Source: WS-2 sp036507005
GTDB taxonomy: Bacteria > Eisenbacteria > RBG-16-71-46
Length of the DNA stretch: 64,000 nt
Direction of reading: 5' to 3'
NCBI GenBank assembly: GCA_036507005.1
Contig: DASXQT010000077.1
Coordinates: 62,001-126,000, forward strand
This document shows, in pieces, positions 7,387 through 18,295 of this stretch (its first letter is position 1; every line of letters begins with the position of its first letter). Position numbers and translations under genes: made by a program. The notes below the pieces were generated by a model, which was not told where the DNA came from, searched no databases, and saw only the letters and a program-made list of their open reading frames with translations.

Positions 7387-9434
7387 CAGCGGTGCTCCAG
7401 CGCCTTGCGGAGAACGCGAATCTTGAGCGCCACGTCGGGATAGCTGGCGTGCATCGCGTACACCCGCTCGAACTCGGCCAGCGCCGCGGCGGTGTGACCG
7501 GCCGCCTCCTGCGCCAGCCCGAGCTGGTAGCGCAGGTCGGCCTTGGCCATCGGCGAAAGCCCCTGCACCTCGAGCCCGCGGGTGAACTCCCGCGCCGCCT
7601 CGTCGAAGCGCCCCTCGTCGAGCAGGCACCGGCCGACCATCTCGGTGCAACGCACCACGAAGGCGGGGTCGCGCGCCGCGGTCCGGAACGCCTCGATCGC
7701 CTGCTCGAGCAGGCCCATCTCCCGGTAGGTCATGGCGAGATCGTAGTTGCCCTGGGCGTCGCCCGAGATCTGCGCCTCGATCCCGCGCTGGAACTCGGAC
7801 ACCAGGGAGCCGAGGTCGAAGGTCACCGCGCCTCCGCGTCCGACCTCGACCTCGACGCGCCCGGCTTCGAACGCCGCCGCGGGGAGGGAGCGCGCCGCGG
7901 CGGCGGGCACGGTGGCGGCGGGCGCGATGGCCGCGACCACCTCGGGGGCGGGCGCCACGTCCCCCAGCCGCTGGAGCCTGCGGTGGGCGAGAGCGTTCGT
8001 GGCGTCGAGCGTGGTGGCGCGCTTGAACCACGAGCGCGCGCCCTGGAGGTCGCCCTCGTTGAGCGCCAGGTCGCCCAGCTCGCACGCCACCAGGGCAGCC
8101 TCCACCAGGTCGCGGCGGACCTCGCAGTTCTTCATCCACAGCATCATCACGTCGGTGGCCGCGTGCGCGCTCTTGCTCAGGCTGCGGTAGATGGTGGCCG
8201 CGTTGTCGTACTGCCCCAGCTCCTCGTAGGCGCTCGCGGCCTCGACCAGCGCCGAGGTCGCGACCTCGCGGCGCCCGAGCCGGAACTGCTCCTGAGCGAG
8301 CGTGAGGAGCTTCTCGATCTTCGCGTGCCCGGTGGGCGCGGCCGGCGCCGCGGCCTCGACGGGCGCCGGGCGCGAGGGAGCGCCGGCCGCCGCGGGCTGC
8401 GACGCCGGCTCCATCTCCTGCGCCCGGGCGCGGGCGAGTGCCGGCGCGTCGAACGCGAGCCCCGGCCCGTCGGGCGCGGGAGGCGTCGCTCGCGGCGCCG
8501 GCGCCGGAGCGCTCTCCGCCGGAGCCTCGCGCGCGGCGGGCGCCGCTGCGGACGGATAGCCGGTCTCGATCTCGAGCCCCTCTTCCGTCAAAGCCGGCGG
8601 CGGCGTGGCGGCCGCGGCCGGCCCCGCCGCCATCTCGCGGTGCGCCGCCTGCGCGGCAGCCGGGGGCGCGGTCCGGGCGGACGCACCCAAGTGCCCGTGC
8701 GCGGCGTGCGGCTCGGGCTCGAGCGGCGTGACGCCGAGCAGTGTGTCGTCGAGAGCCTGCCTGGTCGTCGGCGACGCCGCCGCGCGCGTCGCGGGCTCCG
8801 CCGCGCGCGCGGGCACGCCGCCCGGCTTGATCATCGCCAGGCGGCCGCGGCAGCGATCCGCGTCGCCGGCCTGGCCCGCCGACTGATAGTGCTGCGCCGC
8901 CTCGGCCAGCGCCTTCGCCGCCGCGTCCTTGTCGCCGTCCATCAGGAGGACGTCCGCCAGGCGCTCGAGCGCCTTGATGTTCTCGGGGCAGACCTCGAAC
9001 GCGGCGCGCAGCGCGGTCGCGGCCTCGGCGGTCTTGTCCTCGCGCAGCAGGAGGTCGGCGTACTGCATGTGGTAGAGCGCGGACTCGGTGGTCAGCCCGT
9101 CGAGGCCGTGGAGCACCGCGAGTCGCTGCAGCACCTGGGCGTGCGAAAGCGAAAGCCTCATCATCTTCTTGCAGATCGCGATCGCGTTCTTGTAGAGGCC
9201 GGTCTTCTCGTACGCGGCGGTGGCGGCGAGGTAGCGGCGCCCGGCCCCGGCGTGGTCGCCCTTCTTGTACAGGAGGTCGGCGAGCAGGACGAGGTTGTAC
9301 GGATCGGAGTCGTCGGCGGCGACCAGCTTCTCGTACTCGCCGAGCGCGCCGTCGAGGTCGCCATTCTGGATGCAGCGCTGGGCCCGACGCTTGATCTCGA
9401 TCGCCTTTTCCAAGCCGCTCTCTCCCCGGCGCAC
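7386..9434 (-). CDS. Large tetratricopeptide-repeat protein
   Basis: 682 residues, GTG start. TPR-like helical pairs fill about residues 8-200 (GDLDGALGEYEKLVAADDSDPYNL and following). A long Ala/Pro-rich low-complexity region (about 205-375) comes next, then a second helical block, with a final TPR set over the last 150 residues (NYDLAMTYREMGLLEQAIEAF; LRYQLGLAQEAAGHTAAAL). No signal peptide or membrane segment, so probably a cytoplasmic scaffold. Similar TPR/Pro-Ala-rich proteins occur in gliding or pilus-dependent motility systems, but nothing here proves that role. It begins 27 nt after ftcD and overlaps the PHP gene by one base. Confidence 0.75.
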   Translation of the reverse strand: MRRGESGLEKAIEIKRRAQRCIQNGDLDGALGEYEKLVAADDSDPYNLVLLADLLYKKGDHAGAGRRYLAATAAYEKTGLYKNAIAICKKMMRLSLSHAQVLQRLAVLHGLDGLTTESALYHMQYADLLLREDKTAEAATALRAAFEVCPENIKALERLADVLLMDGDKDAAAKALAEAAQHYQSAGQAGDADRCRGRLAMIKPGGVPARAAEPATRAAASPTTRQALDDTLLGVTPLEPEPHAAHGHLGASARTAPPAAAQAAHREMAAGPAAAATPPPALTEEGLEIETGYPSAAAPAAREAPAESAPAPAPRATPPAPDGPGLAFDAPALARARAQEMEPASQPAAAGAPSRPAPVEAAAPAAPTGHAKIEKLLTLAQEQFRLGRREVATSALVEAASAYEELGQYDNAATIYRSLSKSAHAATDVMMLWMKNCEVRRDLVEAALVACELGDLALNEGDLQGARSWFKRATTLDATNALAHRRLQRLGDVAPAPEVVAAIAPAATVPAAAARSLPAAAFEAGRVEVEVGRGGAVTFDLGSLVSEFQRGIEAQISGDAQGNYDLAMTYREMGLLEQAIEAFRTAARDPAFVVRCTEMVGRCLLDEGRFDEAAREFTRGLEVQGLSPMAKADLRYQLGLAQEAAGHTAAALAEFERVYAMHASYPDVALKIRVLRKALEHR

Positions 9435-9461
9435 GCACTCCGGCGCCGGCTCCTATCCCTG

Positions 9462-10994
9462 TCAGGCGTCCAAGGCGTTATGCACCGCTTCCAGGCAGCC
9501 TCGGGCCGACGACTCCAGGGCGGTCTGAAGGCGTTGCAAATCCATCTCGACCTCCTCTTTATCGGCGTTCTGCGCGAGTGACTTCAGGTTGATTCGAACG
9601 TTGAGGAGCGCACCCTCCGCGGCCGCGCGCGCGAGCAGCCCGGAGACCCCGGCATCGGAGGCGGCATGAACGTTGCCAAGGCGGGCGGCGGCCTCCGCCA
9701 GCTCGACCGCCTTGAGGCATGCCGCGGCGGTCGCGAGCGGGATGCGCGTGGCCTCGAGCCCGGCGCGCTCGAGCGCGCGCTCGCGCTCCGCCGCCTCCGC
9801 GGCGGTGGCCTGCGGCAGGCGGCGCGCCCCGAGCACCGCTTCGAACGCCTCGGCGTCGCGGCGCGCGAGCATGAGCAGCTCGCGCCGCAGGGACTCCGCC
9901 TCGCGCTTGAGAGCGCGCAGCCCCTCCTCGTTCGCGGCGTACTTCTTCTTGCCCAGCGTCAGGTTCGCGACCATGGTGGCGAGACAGGTCGAGAGCGCCC
10001 CCACGAACGCGGCGACGGTTCCGCCGCCCGGGGTCGGCGTGGGCGAGGCCACCTGGTCGAAGAAGGATCCGATCGACACCGCCTCGGTGAGCGGCGGATT
10101 CCTGAGCCTCAGCTCGAGCACCTGGTCGCGGCGGAAACCCTCGAGCTGGAGCGCGTGCGAGGCGGCGTCGAGCAGCGCGGCCTCGGGGATCAGCCCCACG
10201 ACCTCGCAGCCCGCGATCGCAACACCGTGGCGCGCCGCCTCGTCGCGCACCAGCGCCAGCACCCGGTGGATGGGCGTGGCCTCGGTGTTCACCAGGTTCA
10301 TGCTCACCTGCGCGCGCCGCCCGCCCTCGATCGAGAAGCCCAGGGCGCGCACGTTCTTCAAGCCCCCGCCCTGCTCGCGAATCGCGGCCGCCACCGCCTT
10401 CGCCACGCGCACGTCGGAGGTCGCGAGGTTGGCGTTGAAGGCCACCAGGAAGCGCCGCGCCCCCACCGCCGTGGCGCCCGCGGTGGGATGGATCCGCTCC
10501 GGGCCGAAGTCGGGGCGGCGCCCGGGGTCCTTCCCGATCGCGTCGCGCAGGCCCTCGAACTCCCCGCGCCGCACGTCCGCGAGGCTCACGCGCTCCGGGC
10601 GCGTCGCCGCGGCCTCGTAGAGGAAGACCGGGATCGACAGCTCCTCCCCGATGCGCGCGCCCACCCGGCGCGCGATCTCGGCGCAGTCGTCGAGGGTCAT
10701 GCCCTCGACCGGCACGAACGGCACCACGTCGGCCGCTCCCATGCGGGGGTGCTGGCCCGAGTGGCGGTTGAGGTCGATGAGCTGCGCCGCGCGCGCCACC
10801 GCGCGGAACGCGGCCTCCGCCACCGGATCCGGCTCGCCCGCGAAGGTCAGCACCGAGCGGTTGTGGTCCGGGTCGCTTTCGTGATCGAGCAGCGTCACCC
10901 CCGGCACCGCCGCGATCGCTTGGATCAGCTCCTCTACCACCTCGGGCCTGCGGCCCTCGGAGAAGTTCGGCACGCACTCGACGAGTCGGGTCAT
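9462..10994 (-). CDS. ftcD: Bifunctional glutamate formimidoyltransferase / formimidoyl-THF cyclodeaminase
   Basis: 510 residues. Residues 1-305 are the formiminotransferase (MTRLVECVPNFSEGRR, DHDHNRSVLTF-like segment, HPRMGAADVVPFVP, KNVRALGF), moving the formimino group from N-formimino-L-glutamate to tetrahydrofolate. Residues about 315-510 are the all-helical cyclodeaminase (SPTPTPGGGTVAAFVGAL; NLTLGKKKYA), which releases ammonia to give 5,10-methenyl-THF. Animals and some bacteria use this fused enzyme as the last step of histidine degradation. The ATG overlaps the stop of the preceding gene (ATGA). Its place after hutH-hutU-hutI completes the pathway to glutamate. Both halves look intact. 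Confidence 0.95.
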   Translation of the reverse strand: MTRLVECVPNFSEGRRPEVVEELIQAIAAVPGVTLLDHESDPDHNRSVLTFAGEPDPVAEAAFRAVARAAQLIDLNRHSGQHPRMGAADVVPFVPVEGMTLDDCAEIARRVGARIGEELSIPVFLYEAAATRPERVSLADVRRGEFEGLRDAIGKDPGRRPDFGPERIHPTAGATAVGARRFLVAFNANLATSDVRVAKAVAAAIREQGGGLKNVRALGFSIEGGRRAQVSMNLVNTEATPIHRVLALVRDEAARHGVAIAGCEVVGLIPEAALLDAASHALQLEGFRRDQVLELRLRNPPLTEAVSIGSFFDQVASPTPTPGGGTVAAFVGALSTCLATMVANLTLGKKKYAANEEGLRALKREAESLRRELLMLARRDAEAFEAVLGARRLPQATAAEAAERERALERAGLEATRIPLATAAACLKAVELAEAAARLGNVHAASDAGVSGLLARAAAEGALLNVRINLKSLAQNADKEEVEMDLQRLQTALESSARGCLEAVHNALDA

Positions 10995-11551
10995 GGGTGG
11001 GTGCGGCCTCCTCCGCGCGGAAACACCTGGGTCAGGTGGCTGGTCGGGCCGAACCGGGTGGTCGCGCCCGCGCGATTCAGGATCAGGTATCCGGAATCAC
11101 CGCCCGCCTCGAGAGCTGCCTGGACCCCGCTCCCCGCATCGAGCGCGAGCGTCGAACCGATGAGAATGATCTTGCGCCCGTCCCCGGATTGAACGAAGAG
11201 CTGCGCGCCACGACCGGGTGAAACCCCGGCCGCCACCCCGGGCACGCCGTGCGGGTCCAGCCCCAGCCGCATCACGGCCCAATCATGCGCGTCCATCCCC
11301 AATTCCGCCCGCGCCCGGCCGGAGTCCTCCACCACGAAGCGTCGAGCGAAGATGGTGTCCGCCCGCCATGCCAGATGCCTGCGCTCCATCCACACCAGGA
11401 GCGCCACCACCCCGCCGAGACAGGCCACCGCCACCAAGGCCAGCCCGGCGCGCGTGCGGCGCTGCGACGCCTCCAGCCGGGAGAGGCGGCGGAGCATGCT
11501 GTCGATCGACGATGGCGCAGGCTCGCGGCCGGGCTCCGACTCCACGCTCAC
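10991..11551 (-). CDS. Unknown single-pass membrane protein inside the histidine-utilization operon
   Basis: 186 residues from the GTG at 11551, which overlaps the hutI stop (GTGA). An N-terminal cytosolic stretch with a short coiled-coil-like helix (SMLRRLSRLEASQRR) is followed by one membrane segment (AGLALVAVACLGGVVALLVWM, about residues 36-56). The remainder is a strand-rich extracytoplasmic domain built from repeated units of the type FVVEDSGRARAELGM, VMRLGLDPHGVPGVAAG, LILNRAGATTRFG. Such units resemble beta-helix or beta-prism-like repeats of unknown function. I do not recognise a named family. Overlaps at both ends (hutI and ftcD) show it is made together with the Hut enzymes; a sensory or envelope role is only a guess. 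Confidence 0.65.
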   Translation of the reverse strand: MSVESEPGREPAPSSIDSMLRRLSRLEASQRRTRAGLALVAVACLGGVVALLVWMERRHLAWRADTIFARRFVVEDSGRARAELGMDAHDWAVMRLGLDPHGVPGVAAGVSPGRGAQLFVQSGDGRKIILIGSTLALDAGSGVQAALEAGGDSGYLILNRAGATTRFGPTSHLTQVFPRGGGRTHP

Positions 11552-12839
11552 GGCCACACCCGCCTCTCGACCGTCGGCAGCGCGAGATCGGCGCCGCGGA
11601 TGAACACGCAATCGGGCCGCACCGCGGGCAGCCAGTACGGCAGCTCCTCCATCGTCTCGCACTCCCACACCACCGCGTCGCCCGCCGCGCCCGGATTCAG
11701 GTGCCCGACGTCGCCTTCGACCCCGAGCGCGCGCGCCGCGTTCCAAGTGATCGCCATCAGCGTCTCCTCCGCGTCGAAGCCGCACAGCCGCGCCGCCAGC
11801 GCCGCGCACTCGAGCAGCGACTGCGCCGGCGCCGTGCCCGGATTGAAGTCGGTCGCGATCGCCACCCGCGCCCCGGTCGCGCGCAGCATCTCGGCCTTCG
11901 GCAGCGGCAGGCCGAGCGTCAGGGCCGCCGCGGGGAGCAGCACGCCGACCACCCCCGCCTTCGCCAGCACCCGCCAGTCCTCCTCGTCCGCGCTCTCCAG
12001 GTGGTCGGCCGAGCAGGCGCCGATCTCGGCCGCGAGCCGCGCGCCGCCGCTCTGCGCGAGCTGGTCGGCGTGGAGCTTGACCGCGAAGCCCAGCTCGCGC
12101 GCGCGGAGGAGCAGCGCGCGGCACTCCGCGACGCTGAAGCCCACGCCGTCGCAGAACGCGTCCACCGCGCTCGCCAGCTCGCGCCGCCGGATCTCGGGCA
12201 GGGTCTTGGCCGAGTGCTCCTCGATCAGCCGCTCGCGGCGGTCGCGGTACGAGTCGGGCAGCGCGTGCAGCAGCAGCGCGGTACGGTGCACGCGCGCCGG
12301 CACCCGTTGCGCCGCCGCGCGCATGATCTCGAGCAGCCGCATCTCGGCCGTGGGCGTCAATCCGTAGCCGCTCTTCACCTCGACCGTGGTGCAGCCGCTC
12401 GCGCGCCAGCGCTCGAGGCGGTGCGCCAGCGTCTTCTCGAGCACCGCCTCGCGCTCGGTGATCGTGGCCTTCACCGTGGTGAGGATGCCGCCGCCGCTCG
12501 CGGCGATCTCCTCGTAGCTCTCGCCCTTCAGGCGGCGGTGGAACTCGGTGGCGCGATGGCCCGCGAACACCATGTGGGTGTGGCAGTCCACCAGGCCGGG
12601 CGTCACCAGGTGCCCGTTGCCGTTCACCGGGCGCGCGTCGCGGTGCCGCGCGTCGAGCTGGGCCGCGGGCCCGATCTCGAGCACCCGCCCCTCCTGGAAC
12701 ACCACGGCGCCCTTCGGATAGCGCAGGATCTTCTCGCCCGCCGGATCGGGGGTGACGACCTCGGAGGTGTTGTGGAGCAGGATGTAGGAGGCGCCGCCCG
12801 CGACCGGACGGCCGGTGGGCTCGCGCGCCGGCATCAGGG

Positions 12840-12843
<4 letters not shown>
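11548..12843 (-). CDS. hutI: Imidazolonepropionase
   Basis: 431 residues, amidohydrolase superfamily. It opens the ring of 4-imidazolone-5-propionate to N-formimino-L-glutamate, the third step of histidine breakdown. Visible motifs are the metal-binding H-x-H in VDCHTHMVFAG, the substrate-side EVKSGYGL, KLHADQ, SADHLE and the catalytic Asp in IATDFNPGTAP. The ATG at 12843 overlaps the hutU stop (ATGA). Length and motifs are normal for HutI. Confidence 0.96.
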
Positions 12844-14521
<1,678 letters not shown>

Positions 14522-14525
<4 letters not shown>

Positions 14526-16039
14526 GTCTCCAGCACCTCCTCCGCCAGCCGCTCGGGAGCGCGCGACAGCACCCAGCGCGTCACGGTCTCGCAGCCGTCG
14601 GCGATCGGGCGGTCGCCGTCGGGGGTCGCGACCAGCCGCCGCACCGCGCCGTAGAGGCGCTCCGAGCCCGCGCCGGCCGTGAGCGGGCGGCGGAACTCGA
14701 GGGCGCGGCACCCGCACAGCAGCTCGAGCGCCACCACCCGCGCAGTGTTCTCGACCACCGCCTGGGCGTGGCGCGCCGCGATCGGCGCCATGCTCACGTG
14801 GTCTTCGAGCCCGGCCCCGGTGGGGATCGAGTCCACGCTCGCGGGATGCGAAAGCACCTTGTTCTCGGAGACCAGCGCGGCCGCGGTGTACTGGGCCAGC
14901 ATGTAGCCCGACTCGAGGCCGGGCTCGGTGGCCAGGGCCGGGGGCAGACCCGAGACCCGCGCATCCAGCAGGCGGTCGATGCGGCGCTCGCTCAGCGAGG
15001 CGATCTCGGCCACCGCGATCTTGAGGTAGTCCGCGACCAGCGCCACCGGCTCGGCGTGGAACAGCCCGGCCGAGACCACCTCGCCGCCCGCGGCGAACAC
15101 CAGCGGGTTGTCGTTCACCGAGTTGATCTCGATCTCGAGCTGCTGCCCGACGTGGGCGATCGCATCCCACGCCGCACCCATCACCTGGGGGACGCAGCGC
15201 AGCGAGTAGGCGTCCTGCACCCGGTCGCAGTCGGCGTGCGAGGCGACCAGCGCGCTGCCCTCGGCGAAGGCGCGCGTGCGGCGCGCGGCCTCGAGCGCGC
15301 CCGGGTAGGGCCGGAGCTGCTGCACCTCCTCGCGCGCCGGCGCCACCGAGCCCAGCAGCACCTCGGTGGTGAGCGTGGCGGCCGCCAGCGCCGCCTCCCA
15401 CACCTTGCGCGCGTCGCAGCACGCGAGCGCGGCGAGCGCGGTCGAGAGCTGGGTGCCGTTGATGAGCGCCAGCCCCTCCTTGGCCTCGAGCTCGAGCGGC
15501 TGGAGCCCGGCGCCGCGCAGCGCGAGCCCCGCCGGCATGCGGCGCCCTCCGAGCCACGCCTCGCCCTCGCCCATCAGCACCGACGCCAGGTGCGCGAGGG
15601 GCGCGAGGTCGCCGGAGGCGCCCACCGAGCCCTGGAGCGGCACCACCGGGGTCACGTCGCGCGCGAGCAGGGCGAGCAGTCCCTCGACCACCTCGACCCG
15701 GCACCCCGAGTAGCCGTGGGCGAGCGAGGCGGCACGCAGCAGAAGCATGGCGCGCACCACGTCGCGCGGCGCCGCGGGGCCGACGCCCGCGCAGTGGGAG
15801 CGCAGCAGGTTCACCTGGAGCCGGCGCACGTCCTCGGGCGCAATGCGCTTGTCCTTGAGCTCGCCGAAGCCGGTGTTGACCCCGTACACCACCCGCCCGT
15901 CGCGCAACACGGCGTCGATCACCCGGCGGCTCGCCGTCATGCGCTCGCGCGCGGCCGGGGAGAGCCGTACCGGCGTCGGCTCGCGCGCCGTGCGCGCCAC
16001 ATCGTCGAGGCCGAGCGGCCCCGCCCCGAGCTCGATCAC
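14522..16039 (-). CDS. hutH: Histidine ammonia-lyase
   Basis: 505 residues; eliminates ammonia from histidine to give urocanate, the first committed step. The MIO cofactor triad Ala-Ser-Gly lies in GSVGASGDLAPLAH (residues 141-143). Other family marks are YGVNTGFG (residues 52-59), INGTQLST, VNDNP and FHAEPVA. The GTG start has a very good ribosome site (GAGAGGAGGAC) that lies within the end of the helicase gene upstream, whose stop it overlaps (GTGA). Confidence 0.97.
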
Positions 16040-18156
16040 GTCCTCCTCTCTGCGGTCACCGGGCGTTCGAGGAAGCGCGCCGCCTGCTCCGCCAGCGCCT
16101 CCGGGTCGCGCTCCACCCGCCATCCGCCGGGGAGCGCGTCGCGGAACGGGCCGCGGTACGAGGCGGCCGCGAGGCGCGGGTCGCACACCACCAGCACGCC
16201 GCGGTCGTCCGAGCGGCGGATCAGCCGCCCGATCCCCTGCCGGAAGCGCAGCACGGCCTCGGGCAGCGCGTCGACGCGGAACGGATCGAGCCCGCGCTCG
16301 CGCAGACGCTCGGCGCGCGCCTCCACCCGCGGGTCGTCCGGCACCGAGAAAGGAAGCTTGGCCACCACGAGGATCTCCAATGAGGAACCGGGAAAGTCGA
16401 CACCTTCCCACAGGCTCTGCACCCCGAGCAAGACGGCGCCGCGCGCGGCCCGGAAGCGCTCGGCGAGCTGCGCGGCGGGCCCGTCCCACTCCTGCGCCAT
16501 GAGCGCGATGTCGGGCGGCAGCAGTTCCACCAGGCGCTCGCGCGCGCGGCGCAGCCGCTCGTGCGCGGTGAAGAGCGCGAGCAGATTGCGGCGCGTGGCG
16601 CGCGCCAGCGCCGCGACCGCGACGGCGACCGCCTCGGCCTCCTCGCCGCCCTCGAAGATGAAGCTCGCGACCTGGGTCTCGAGCGAGAACGGTGAGGGAT
16701 AGGTGCGGCCCTCGTACGGCATCCCGCTCTCCTCGCCGAGGCCGAGGCGCTGGGCCAGGAACGAGAAGTCGGTCCCGGCGCGCAGCGTGGCCGAGGTGAG
16801 CACCAGCGAGCGCGCGCGGTCGAGCACCAGGCGCCGCGCGTATCCGGCGGCCGAGACCGGCGAGCCCCGCAGCGTCACGCTCCCCGCCCCGCCCCCGCGC
16901 TCGCGGCTCCGCCAGTAGACCCATTCGCGGTCCGCCGCCTCGACCAGGGCCTGGAGGTCGCTGCCGAGGAGCGTGAAGCGCTGCGCCACCTGGAGCGACT
17001 CGGCGGCCAGCTCCACGCCCGCCCCGCCTGCGCTCTCGAGCGGCACCGCGAGTCGCTGGAGGGCGCCCGCGAACTCGCGGCAGTGCGCGAGGACGCTCTC
17101 GAGCGGCTCGAGGTCGCGGCCCAGCAGCTCCTCGGCCGAGTGGTGGCGCGCGCGCGCCCCGTAGAGCTCCTGCGCCTCGCCCGCGGGGGTGAGGCGCTCG
17201 AACAGGCGCTCGACGTCGGCGCGGCAGCGCGTCATGCGCGAGCCCAGGTCGTCGAGGGTCTCGCCCGCGCGGGAGGAGCGGTCGCGCTCGAGCAGCGGAG
17301 CGGCCCAGGCCGAGAGCCGGCGCAGCAGCCCGCCGCGCGGCGCACCGCTCGCGCCGGGGCGCGCGCGCGCGCTGCCGAGCAGACGCAGGGTCTCCTCGAA
17401 CCGGTTGCGCGACACCGCGCGCTCGAGCTGGGCGAGCAGCACGCCCTCGAGGCGGTGCGCCTCGTCCACCACCAGCACGTCGAACTCGGGCAGCAGCCCC
17501 TCGACCTCGCCGCTCAGCGCGAGGAGCGCGTGGTTCACCACCACCAGCGAGGCCGACGCCGCCTGGCGCCGCGCCCGCACCCAGAAGCACTCGCGCGCGC
17601 GCCGGCAGGTCGCGAGCGTGCAGGCGTGCGGGTCGGCCGCGACCCGCGGGCGGATGCGGCGGAAGGCCTCGGGGTCGGAGGCCGGGAAGCGATCCAGGTC
17701 CCCCTCGGGGTCGGTCGCGGCCCAGCGCTTGAGCTGCTCGAGCGCCTCGGTCTCCTCGGGGCCACGCTCCTCGGCCAGCTCCAGGGTCGGGAGGCACAGG
17801 TAGTTCTGCTTCCCCTTGAGCCGCGCGCAGGAGAGCCGCACCCCCAGCACGTCGAGCAGCGCGGGCAGGTCGCGCTCGAAGAGCTGGTCCTGGAGCGAGC
17901 GCGTGCAGGTCGCGACCACCACGCGCCGGCCGCTCTCGATCGCGTGGAGCACGCCCGGGAGGAGATAGGCGAGCGACTTGCCCACGCCGGTCGGAGCCTC
18001 GGCGAGCAGGATGCCGCCCTGCTCGATCACGCGGCCGATGTCGCCCGCGAGCCCGATCTGTCCCGCGCGCGGGGCGTAGTGCGGCCAGCCCGCGCCCACC
18101 CGGCCGTCCGGGCCGAGCAGCGCCGTCACGTCCCGCATCAGCGATCCGGTTTTCAT
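16036..18156 (-). CDS. DinG/XPD-type Fe-S superfamily 2 DNA helicase
   Basis: About 706 residues from ATG 18156 (MKTGSLMRDVTALLG). Walker A AEAPTGVGKSLA (about 52-63), a cysteine cluster between motifs Ia and II (CARLKGKQNYLC, later CTLATC and REC) as in the 4Fe-4S domain of XPD/DinG, DEAH box (LVVDEAHRLEG), and C-terminal helicase motifs (SLWEGVDFPG; FRQGIGRLIRR). Family members unwind DNA with 5'-3' polarity, often at R-loops or repair intermediates. It overlaps hutH by 4 nt, so it is the first gene of the histidine-degradation train, an unusual partner. An upstream in-frame start at 18258 is possible but adds only Arg-rich sequence. Confidence 0.9.
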   Translation of the reverse strand: MKTGSLMRDVTALLGPDGRVGAGWPHYAPRAGQIGLAGDIGRVIEQGGILLAEAPTGVGKSLAYLLPGVLHAIESGRRVVVATCTRSLQDQLFERDLPALLDVLGVRLSCARLKGKQNYLCLPTLELAEERGPEETEALEQLKRWAATDPEGDLDRFPASDPEAFRRIRPRVAADPHACTLATCRRARECFWVRARRQAASASLVVVNHALLALSGEVEGLLPEFDVLVVDEAHRLEGVLLAQLERAVSRNRFEETLRLLGSARARPGASGAPRGGLLRRLSAWAAPLLERDRSSRAGETLDDLGSRMTRCRADVERLFERLTPAGEAQELYGARARHHSAEELLGRDLEPLESVLAHCREFAGALQRLAVPLESAGGAGVELAAESLQVAQRFTLLGSDLQALVEAADREWVYWRSRERGGGAGSVTLRGSPVSAAGYARRLVLDRARSLVLTSATLRAGTDFSFLAQRLGLGEESGMPYEGRTYPSPFSLETQVASFIFEGGEEAEAVAVAVAALARATRRNLLALFTAHERLRRARERLVELLPPDIALMAQEWDGPAAQLAERFRAARGAVLLGVQSLWEGVDFPGSSLEILVVAKLPFSVPDDPRVEARAERLRERGLDPFRVDALPEAVLRFRQGIGRLIRRSDDRGVLVVCDPRLAAASYRGPFRDALPGGWRVERDPEALAEQAARFLERPVTAERRT

Positions 18157-18295
18157 CGGCCGCCCTCGGTCCGAGCTGCGCCGGCGCTCGGGGACAGCGT
18201 GACGAAAATCCACGCGCGCACGGGAGATCCTCGGGGTGGGCGAGACGGGCCCCTCCACGTTAGCACAGGCGCAAGTCCTCCGGGCCGGAGCGCGT

